Assembly: GCF_010365055.1 (NCBI RefSeq)
Contig: NZ_JAAFHA010000032.1
Location: forward strand, 1-38,708
Source: Rhodoferax sp.
GTDB taxonomy: Bacteria > Pseudomonadota > Gammaproteobacteria > Burkholderiales > Burkholderiaceae_C
DNA length: 38,708 bases
Direction: 5' to 3'
Position numbers and translations under genes: made by a program. How positions within the stretch are numbered: the stretch's first letter is position 1; each line of letters begins with the position of its first letter. A model generated the notes under the pieces. That model did no database searches. It saw only the letters and a program-made list of their open reading frames with translations, and was not told the origin of the DNA. Below are positions 32,479-38,708 of the stretch, piece by piece.

Positions 32479-33399
32479 TCAATAACGAATCTTGGGGTCC
32501 AACCAGGCATAGGCCAGATCGACCATCAGATTCAGCGCTACGGTAAGTACGGTGATCAGCACCACCAGGCCCAGCACCAGCGTGTAATCGCGGTTACCCG
32601 CGCCGTTCACAATCAGTTTGCCCAGGCCGGGCAACGAGAAAACCGTTTCCGTGACCAGGGCTGAGGTGATGGACGAGATCGCCAGCGGGCCCAACAAAGA
32701 CACGACCGGCAGCAGCGCCGGTTTAAGTGCATGGCGCAGCACCACCACACGCGTGGGCAGGCCTTTGGCGCGCGCGGTGCGAATGAAGTTGCTGTGCATG
32801 ACCTCGATCAGGCTGCCGCGCATCACCCGCCCGATGATCGACACATTGATGAAGGTCAGCAGCGCCATCGGCAAAATCATGAAGCGCAGTTCAAAATCAT
32901 TCCAACCGCCGGCCGGTAACCACTTCAACCCAATCGCAAAAATGATGATCAACACCGGCCCAATGACAAAACTCGGCACCGCGCTTCCAACGTTGCCGAT
33001 CAGCATCACCAGGTAGTCGACGGCGCTGTTTTGCCGCAAGGCGGCGATCGAACCCAGTGCGACCCCAATCACGATCGACAGCAACAAGGAAACCCCACCG
33101 ATGACCGCAGAGACTGGCAGGGCACCGGCCACCAAGTCATTCACCGACCAATCGGCATACCGAAATGAGGCGCCCAAGTCGCCCTGCAGCAGACTCTTCA
33201 GGTACAGCAGGTACTGCTGCCAGAGCGGCAAGTCCAGGTGGTACTTGGCCTGCAGGTTGGCAAGCACCGCGGCTGAGACCTTGCGTTCGCCATCAAAAGG
33301 ACCGCCCGGTGTGGCGTGCAACAGCAGGTAGCACACGGTGATGACCACCAGCATCGTCGGAATCGCCGCCAGAATCCGGCGCAGGGTGTAAGACCACAT
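32479..33399 (-). CDS. oppB: oligopeptide ABC transporter permease OppB
   Basis: A 306-residue inner-membrane permease beginning MWSYTLRRILAAIPTMLVV, the standard OppB start. It has about six hydrophobic segments and the periplasmic HATPGGPFDGERKVS stretch typical of OppB. The EAA coupling loop is NFIRTARAKGLPTRVVVLRHALKP, and ALVTETVFSLPGLGKL follows. It starts 10 nt after the oppA stop and pairs with OppC. Confidence 0.95.
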   Translation of the reverse strand: MWSYTLRRILAAIPTMLVVITVCYLLLHATPGGPFDGERKVSAAVLANLQAKYHLDLPLWQQYLLYLKSLLQGDLGASFRYADWSVNDLVAGALPVSAVIGGVSLLLSIVIGVALGSIAALRQNSAVDYLVMLIGNVGSAVPSFVIGPVLIIIFAIGLKWLPAGGWNDFELRFMILPMALLTFINVSIIGRVMRGSLIEVMHSNFIRTARAKGLPTRVVVLRHALKPALLPVVSLLGPLAISSITSALVTETVFSLPGLGKLIVNGAGNRDYTLVLGLVVLITVLTVALNLMVDLAYAWLDPKIRY

Positions 33400-33409
33400 G
33401 AGTCAGAAC

Positions 33410-35023
33410 TCAATGCTTGATGATGTACAGGTCTTTGGAGCGAAAGCGGTCCAGCGCGTTCTCAAGTGAATAGCCACCCACATAGGATTTGACCAGGCGA
33501 GGTACCGAGTATTGCAGCAGCGGAATGATGGGATAGTCATCCATGATCATCTTCGAGGCCTGCGTCAGCAGCGCCTTTCGCTTGGCGGGATCGGTGCTTT
33601 GCGAACCTTGGTTGATCAAGTCTTCGGCTTGCCGGTTGCAGTTGAAGTTATTGTTCTGATCCGAGTCGCACCGCACCAGCGTCAGAAAAGTCGTGGCATC
33701 GTTGTAATCGGCGACCCAGCCGTTACGCGCCATCTGAAAATCGCCGTCATGACGTTTTTTCAACAGCACCTTGAACTCCATGCTTTCAGTTTCAATATCC
33801 AGACCCAATTTTGTCTTCCACTCGGAGGCCGCGAACACCGCCATTTTTTTGTGGTATTCACTGCTGTTGTATGAAAATACAAACTTGGAACCAGGCTTCA
33901 CACCGGCCTGTTGCAGCAGGCTTTTGGCCTCAAGCACCCGCTTGTCCATCGGCCAGTTGGCCCATTCGTAGGGCGTGACATCCGCGCCGTTGGTTCCCTT
34001 CACGATCAAACTGTAGGCGGGCAACTGGCCATCGGCTGTGACGCGCTTGGCCAGTATGTCGCGGTCAATCACCATCGACAGCGCCTTGCGCACGCGCACA
34101 TCCTTGAATGCAGGGCTCTGGGTATGGTAGGAGTAATAGCGCAGGCCAATCATGGGGGCGTTGCGAATTTCGGTCGGGTACTGGGCTTTGTACTTCTCGT
34201 AGGTCCCCGGCGGCAACTGATAGACCCAATCATTCTCGCCAGACTCAAACATCTTGACGTCTGCGTTTCCGTCCTCGATCGGGAGATAGGTCACCTTGGC
34301 GAGTTGCACATGGGCAGCGTCCCAGTACTGGGGGTTTTTCTCAACCACGATGCGGTTATTGACTTGCCAGTCCTTGAGTGTGAAAGCACCGTTGCTCACC
34401 AGGTTGCCGGGCTTGGTCCAGTCCTTGCCAAATTTTTCAAGAGACGCCTTGTGTACTGGCCCCAGGTTGTTATTACTCATCACCTGAGGCAAAAATGTGA
34501 CCGGGAAGGCGGTCTTGACTTCGAGCGTGTAAGGGTCGAGCGCTTTCACGCCGATGTCGCTCGGGGGCTTGCTGCCCTTGACGATCTCGGCGCCATTGAG
34601 CAAGAAAATGCCGAAAGTGGCAGCATAGGTCGACGCAGTTTTCGGGGCCACGAACCGGCGGATGGCGAACACAAAGTCGTCAGCGGTAACGGGGTCGCCA
34701 TTGGACCATTTGGCGTTCTTGCGCAGTTTGAAAACCCAGGTAGTGGCATTGGTCTGCTTCCAGCTCTCGGCCACGCCCGGAACGGTGTTTCCGGTTGCGT
34801 CATTGGCGGTGAGTCCTTCAAACAGATCGCGCGTCAGATTGTTGGCGCCCACTGATTCCGCCAACGCGGGGTCCAGCGTTTCAGGTTCAGAGCCGTTGTT
34901 GCGCGTCAGGGTCTGGCTGGAGTGCAGTTGCACACCTGTCGGGATGGTGGCAGCCTGGCTGGTTGCGCCAAACGCTGCGGCAAGCGCAACCGCACAAACT
35001 GTCTGCTTGAAGATGGGGTTCAT
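33410..35023 (-). CDS. oppA: periplasmic oligopeptide-binding protein OppA
   Basis: A 537-residue extracytoplasmic solute-binding protein, family 5 (SBP_bac_5). The signal peptide occupies about residues 1-23 (MNPIFKQTVCAVALAAAFG), with no lipobox, so a soluble periplasmic protein. The mature part has EPETLDPALAES, LFEGLTAND, the WVFKLRKNAKWSNGDPVTADD signature and VRVRKALSMVIDRD, all typical of OppA and MppA. The ATG at 35023 has CAGGAAACAGG just upstream, so a longer frame starting at 35077 is discarded. It leads the oppABCDF unit. Confidence 0.95.
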   Translation of the reverse strand: MNPIFKQTVCAVALAAAFGATSQAATIPTGVQLHSSQTLTRNNGSEPETLDPALAESVGANNLTRDLFEGLTANDATGNTVPGVAESWKQTNATTWVFKLRKNAKWSNGDPVTADDFVFAIRRFVAPKTASTYAATFGIFLLNGAEIVKGSKPPSDIGVKALDPYTLEVKTAFPVTFLPQVMSNNNLGPVHKASLEKFGKDWTKPGNLVSNGAFTLKDWQVNNRIVVEKNPQYWDAAHVQLAKVTYLPIEDGNADVKMFESGENDWVYQLPPGTYEKYKAQYPTEIRNAPMIGLRYYSYHTQSPAFKDVRVRKALSMVIDRDILAKRVTADGQLPAYSLIVKGTNGADVTPYEWANWPMDKRVLEAKSLLQQAGVKPGSKFVFSYNSSEYHKKMAVFAASEWKTKLGLDIETESMEFKVLLKKRHDGDFQMARNGWVADYNDATTFLTLVRCDSDQNNNFNCNRQAEDLINQGSQSTDPAKRKALLTQASKMIMDDYPIIPLLQYSVPRLVKSYVGGYSLENALDRFRSKDLYIIKH

Positions 35024-35061
35024 GGCCTGTTTCCTGTTGATAGAGCGCTGCAGCACCGGTA

Positions 35062-35121
35062 AGTGCTTAGCACTCATGGTTTTTGAGTGGGCCGATTATG
35101 GCGCAACAAATTGGCCGTCAA
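35062..35121 (-). promoter_or_regulatory. candidate oppA promoter and leader palindrome
   Basis: On the minus strand TTGACG (35121-35116), a short 15-nt spacer and CATAAT (35100-35095) make a plausible sigma-70 promoter. Downstream, in the predicted leader, is a perfect 13-nt palindrome AGTGCTTAGCACT (35062-35074), preceded by a possible hairpin CACTC/GAGTG (35071-35089) that overlaps it. The two structures could compete or form an operator. Confidence 0.4.
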
Positions 35122-35292
35122 AACGCGCATCAGTGACTCCAAGATATGCACGACTCTGCAGCCTTCTTTCTTTGATAGGTTTGGGCGGCTAAACTGCGAC
35201 CTGCCCACGGTCGGCGCTTCAATCGGCGCTCACCCACCTCCTTCAGTTGCGCCGTCCTATCGCCCCACCACGGGCCAAAATCCGAGCGCTGA

Positions 35293-35310
35293 ATTTGATT
35301 CAAATATAAA
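35293..35310 (+). promoter_or_regulatory. palindrome and -10-like box before the RND operon
   Basis: A perfect 13-nt palindrome ATTTGATTCAAAT (35293-35305) runs directly into TATAAA (35305-35310), which ends 8 nt before the ATG of the membrane-fusion gene. A repressor bound here would block a promoter using that -10. No regulator gene lies next to it within the window. Confidence 0.4.
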
Positions 35311-35318
35311 GAGCTTTC

Positions 35319-36443
35319 ATGCACTACTTGACACTCGTTTCACTGACTTTGGCGTTGACACTGAGTGCCTGCACCAAGAGCGAACCGGCAGCCGACGCTT
35401 TGGCCAGCCAAGCCCTGTTGATCACGTTGGAGGACCTGTTCACGGTTCACAGCGGCGCCCTGACAGCAGGGCCCGTCATCACGGGCTCTATTCAGCCGCA
35501 GCGCCGGGCCGACTTGCGCGCAGAAGTGTCCGCGGTCGTGCTGCAGGTTCTGAAAGACAACGGCGACCAGGTGCGTCGCGGCGAGCTGCTGGTGCGACTC
35601 GATGACACGGCGATCCGTGACAGCCTGGCCTCGGCCGACGATGCGGTGCGCGCCTCCAGCCAGTCCTTTGACCAAGCCGAGCGGCAGATGCAGCGGCTCA
35701 AGACCTTGCGTGGGTCGGGCATGGCCACGACCCAGCAGCTCGAAGATGCCGAAATTCGCCGCAACAACGCCCGCAGTGACCTGTCCGCGGCCAGAACGCG
35801 CACCGCCCAGGCGCGCCAGCAACTGGAACGCACACTCGCACGGGCGCCTTTTGATGGTGTTGTGAGCGAGCGCAAGGTGTCCGCGGGAGACACCGCGCAG
35901 ATGGGCAAGGAGTTGCTCAAGGTCATGGACCCGACCAGCATGCGCTTTGAGGGTCTGGTCTCGGCCGATGCCATCGGCGACATCAAGCTCGGGCAGGCGG
36001 TTCATTTTCGGGTCAATGGCTATGGCCAGCAGGAGTTCACGGGCGCCGTGAAGCGGATCAATCCGTCGGCCAATGTAAACACCCGCCAGGTGGAAGTGCA
36101 GGTGGAGTTTGCCCATGGCCAGCAGCCCCAACTGTCGGGTCTCTATGCCGAAGGTGCCATTGAGGCCGCCACCAAGACTGCTTTGATGGTGCCCGCGGTG
36201 ACACTGGTGCGCGAAGGTGACAAGACATTTGGCTGGCAGCTCAAGGACAACACGGTGCACAGAGTCAGCCTCACCTTGGGTGAGCGCGACCCGCGCGGCG
36301 GCGATTTTGTCTTGCGTGCCGGCTTGGCCGAGGGCGACCAGCTGATACGCAACCCGACCTCCACGCTGAAAGACGGGCAAAAAGTGCAGCTCAGCACCGG
36401 AGCATCCGCGCCCGCGATCGGTGCGTCCGGCGTCAGAAAGTAG
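35319..36443 (+). CDS. RND efflux membrane-fusion lipoprotein (HlyD/AcrA family)
   Basis: Periplasmic adaptor linking the RND pump to an outer-membrane channel. The 374-residue protein has a lipoprotein signal with lipobox LSAC (C18), a beta-barrel and lipoyl region (VITGSIQPQRRADLRAEVSAV ... DNGDQVRRGELLVRLDD), an alpha-hairpin at about 95-170 rich in Ala, Gln and Arg, the returning lipoyl half (LARAPFDGVVSERKVSAGD) and C-terminal beta-barrel domains. The stop is 2 nt before the RND pump gene, so the two are one operon. Substrate not predictable. No TolC-like gene is seen before the window ends. Confidence 0.92.
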   Translation: MHYLTLVSLTLALTLSACTKSEPAADALASQALLITLEDLFTVHSGALTAGPVITGSIQPQRRADLRAEVSAVVLQVLKDNGDQVRRGELLVRLDDTAIRDSLASADDAVRASSQSFDQAERQMQRLKTLRGSGMATTQQLEDAEIRRNNARSDLSAARTRTAQARQQLERTLARAPFDGVVSERKVSAGDTAQMGKELLKVMDPTSMRFEGLVSADAIGDIKLGQAVHFRVNGYGQQEFTGAVKRINPSANVNTRQVEVQVEFAHGQQPQLSGLYAEGAIEAATKTALMVPAVTLVREGDKTFGWQLKDNTVHRVSLTLGERDPRGGDFVLRAGLAEGDQLIRNPTSTLKDGQKVQLSTGASAPAIGASGVRK

Positions 36444-36445
36444 CC

Positions 36446-38708
36446 ATGTTTTTATCCGATTTCAGCATCCGCCGGCCCGTCGCCATGGTCGTCATCATCA
36501 TCGCGCTGATGGCTGTGGGCCTGCTGGCGCTCAAGAAGCTGCGCGTGAACCAGATTCCCGACGTGGAGCAGCCGGTGTTGGTCATCAGCATCCCCTACCC
36601 CGGCGCGTCACCCGAAACGGTGGAGCGTGAAATCATCAACCGTGTCGAGAAGTCGCTGCAGAGCATCGCCGGTGTCTATCAGATCCGCTCCACCGCTGCC
36701 GAGAGCAATGCCAGCATCGTGATCCTGTTCAACTTCAACAAGAACATGATTGAGGCCTCCGACGAGGTGCGCAACGCGATCGCCTCGGTGCGCTACAAGC
36801 TGCCGCTGGAAATGCGCGAGCCGGTATTGCGCCGGGTTGATCCTTCCGCGCAGCCCATCATGCAGTTGGCGCTGTCGTCGCAGTCCTTGAGCCATGCCGA
36901 TATCTCACGTCTGGCCGAGGACGATCTATCGAACCGATTCCGCGCCATTGAAGGCGTGGCCGTGGTCAACGTGGGCGGCGCCTTGCGGCGCGAGTTGAGT
37001 GTGCTGCTGCGCTCCGAGAAACTGCGCGAATACAACGTGTCTGTGGCCGAGGTGGTGGCGGCCTTGCGCAATCAGAACACTACCTCTCCGGTGGGCCGCG
37101 TCAAAGGCCCGCTGGAGGAACAGAGCATCCGCCTGGTCGGGCGCATCGAGTCGCCGGCAGAATTCGAGCAGATCGTGATACGGCGCCGTGGCAAAGAAGT
37201 GGTGCGCCTGGCGCAAGTGGCCAGCATTGCCGACGGCTTTGCCGAGATGTCGAGTTTCAGCGTGCGCAATGGGCACCCCAACGTTGCCATCACAGTGACG
37301 CGCTCACGCGACGCCAGCACGGTGAGCGTGGCCACCAAGGTGCGCGATCTGGTCACGGAGCTTAACAAGACCCTGCCCAAGGGCACAACGCTGGAAGTCA
37401 CCCGCGATGGAGGCGAGGAGGCGCAAAGCAACCTCAACAATGTGATCGAATCGCTGCTGTTTGGCGCCGTATTGACCATCTTTGTGGTGTACGCCTTTTT
37501 GAATTCCTGGCGCTCGACCCTGATCACAGCCCTGAGTCTGCCGACCTCGGTGATCGCCGCTTTCATCGCGGTGTGGTTATGTGGTTTTACCTTGAACTTC
37601 ATGACCCTGCTGGGGCTCTCTCTGGCCATTGGCGTGCTCATCGACGACGCCATTGTGGTGCGCGAGAACATCGTGCGCCACATGGCCAATGGCTCAGACC
37701 GGCGCACGGCCGCCAGCGAGGGTACGCGCGAAATCGGCCTGGCCGTGGCAGCCACCACGCTGTCGATCATCGCCGTGTTCATTCCGGTGGCGTTCATGGG
37801 CGGCGGCGCCGGTGAGTGGTTCCGGCCATTCGCGCTGACGGTGGCCAGTTCGGTGCTGGTGAGCCTGTTCATCTCGTTTACGCTAGACCCGATGCTGTCG
37901 GCCTACTGGGGCGACCCGGTGGCCCAGCATGACCGGCCGCGCCACGGCCTGGGGCGCTGGCTAGCGCTTTTCAATACCTGGTTTGACCAGCAGGCCAACC
38001 GCTACGGCAACGTCATCGCCTGGGCTCTGCAGCACCGCCGCTCCATGGCGTTCATCGCTGCCTTCAGCTTGGTGGCCGCACTCGGCTTGCACTTTCAATT
38101 TGGCGGGTCGAGTTTTCTACCCGCGTCGGACGAGGGAACGCTGGCGATTGAAGTGCGCACGCCATCGAGCGCCAGCTTGGAGTTTGCCCGGCTCAAGGTG
38201 GAGCAAGCAGCCCAACTGGCACGCGGCCTGCCGGAGACGGTAGCGACGAACAGCAACATCAACGCTGCCGGTGGTCGGGTATATGTGGACATCGGCAAGA
38301 GCACGCAGCGCAAGCGCAGTTCGGTGGCGATCGCGGTGGACCTGCGACGCCAGATGTCGCGGCTGGTCGGCGCCGAGTATGTGGTGCTGGATGACCTGAA
38401 CAACGGCGTGCGCAAGCCGGTGCAAATCCAGTTCTCCGGGCCCGATGCTCGCCGCTTGATGACGATCACCAGCGCCTTCATGGCGCAGCTGCGCCAGGTG
38501 CCGGGTGCGGTGGATGTGGGTCTGTCCGAGCAGGAGCCCAAGGACGAACTCCAGATTGAACTGAACCGGGGCTTGGCCAACTCGCTCGGCATTTCGGTCG
38601 GGGACGCGGCACAGACGCTGCGCGTCGCATTTGCCGGGGTCGAAGTGGGTGACTGGGTTGACCCAACCGGCGAGGCCCGCGATGTGGCGGTGCGCCTGCA
38701 CCCCGACG
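36446..38708 (+). CDS. RND efflux pump inner-membrane subunit (HAE1/AcrB family), 3' end cut off
   Basis: Proton-driven multidrug-type exporter. The frame is open from the ATG at 36446 to the window edge (754 complete codons of an expected 1000-1050). The N-terminus FSIRRPVAMVVIIIALMAVG is the first membrane helix, followed by PDVEQPVLVISIPYPGASPE and the first periplasmic porter domains. The proton-relay aspartates are D400 and D401 in GVLIDDAIVVREN, matching AcrB D407/D408. The second periplasmic half starts near FGGSSFLPASDEG. It overlaps nothing and starts 2 nt after the adaptor gene. The missing part holds the C-terminal helices. Confidence 0.95.
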   Translation, partial: MFLSDFSIRRPVAMVVIIIALMAVGLLALKKLRVNQIPDVEQPVLVISIPYPGASPETVEREIINRVEKSLQSIAGVYQIRSTAAESNASIVILFNFNKNMIEASDEVRNAIASVRYKLPLEMREPVLRRVDPSAQPIMQLALSSQSLSHADISRLAEDDLSNRFRAIEGVAVVNVGGALRRELSVLLRSEKLREYNVSVAEVVAALRNQNTTSPVGRVKGPLEEQSIRLVGRIESPAEFEQIVIRRRGKEVVRLAQVASIADGFAEMSSFSVRNGHPNVAITVTRSRDASTVSVATKVRDLVTELNKTLPKGTTLEVTRDGGEEAQSNLNNVIESLLFGAVLTIFVVYAFLNSWRSTLITALSLPTSVIAAFIAVWLCGFTLNFMTLLGLSLAIGVLIDDAIVVRENIVRHMANGSDRRTAASEGTREIGLAVAATTLSIIAVFIPVAFMGGGAGEWFRPFALTVASSVLVSLFISFTLDPMLSAYWGDPVAQHDRPRHGLGRWLALFNTWFDQQANRYGNVIAWALQHRRSMAFIAAFSLVAALGLHFQFGGSSFLPASDEGTLAIEVRTPSSASLEFARLKVEQAAQLARGLPETVATNSNINAAGGRVYVDIGKSTQRKRSSVAIAVDLRRQMSRLVGAEYVVLDDLNNGVRKPVQIQFSGPDARRLMTITSAFMAQLRQVPGAVDVGLSEQEPKDELQIELNRGLANSLGISVGDAAQTLRVAFAGVEVGDWVDPTGEARDVAVRLHPD

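Overview
The window is a GC-rich (roughly 60 % by eye) bacterial chromosome segment carrying about 33 protein genes and no rRNA, tRNA, CRISPR array or intact insertion sequence that I can see. Protein sequences, gene pairings (DUF2069 next to YihY; a HiPIP; BMP-type and Liv-type transporters) and above all a dispersed intergenic repeat (AGCTAT, about 12 variable bases, then ACGnGGGCTAGAGGCC) point to the betaproteobacterial family Comamonadaceae, probably near Rhodoferax or Polaromonas. That placement is inference; no marker gene settles it.

Layout. 1-522: a large imperfect inverted repeat and a terminator-like hairpin. 523-3596 (minus): thyA, an EamA permease and folA, joined by 4-nt overlaps, then xth. 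3658-7127: a small thioredoxin-like protein, an FAD-linked 2-hydroxyacid dehydrogenase, a DUF2069 membrane protein and a YihY/BrkB membrane protein. 7255-12480: a membrane diguanylate cyclase, an alpha/beta hydrolase, an O-acetylhomoserine sulfhydrylase, chorismate synthase (aroC) and a HiPIP electron carrier. 12727-17662 (minus): a four-gene BMP-type (nucleoside-like) ABC importer. 17778-19480 (minus): a Crp/Fnr regulator followed by a DUF2628-SPOR membrane protein. 19728-23258 (minus): livHMGF, without a substrate-binding protein. 23499-28074: a methionine-degradation module, mdeB and mdeA (minus) with divergent mdeR. 28216-29499: an MFS exporter. 29558-35023 (minus): a complete oppABCDF oligopeptide importer. 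35319 to the end: a lipoprotein membrane-fusion protein and the start of its RND pump, cut by the window edge.

How the genes work together. thyA and folA form the dTMP/tetrahydrofolate cycle. mdeA should split methionine to 2-oxobutyrate, methanethiol and ammonia; mdeB, an AceE-like E1, should oxidise the 2-oxobutyrate toward propionyl-CoA with E2/E3 subunits encoded elsewhere; the Lrp-type mdeR probably senses substrate. metY works in the opposite direction, making homocysteine or methionine.

Most notable observations. (1) One copy of the dispersed Comamonadaceae repeat lies in frame inside mdeB and encodes about 20 residues. (2) A second, unrelated repeat cluster has given the BMP-importer ATPase a roughly 78-residue C-terminal tail. 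(3) Four of the five intergenic copies of the first repeat sit within about 31 nt after a stop codon, in the sense direction of that gene. (4) Several genes have a -10-like hexamer only 7-10 nt before the ATG and no Shine-Dalgarno sequence, suggesting leaderless transcripts.
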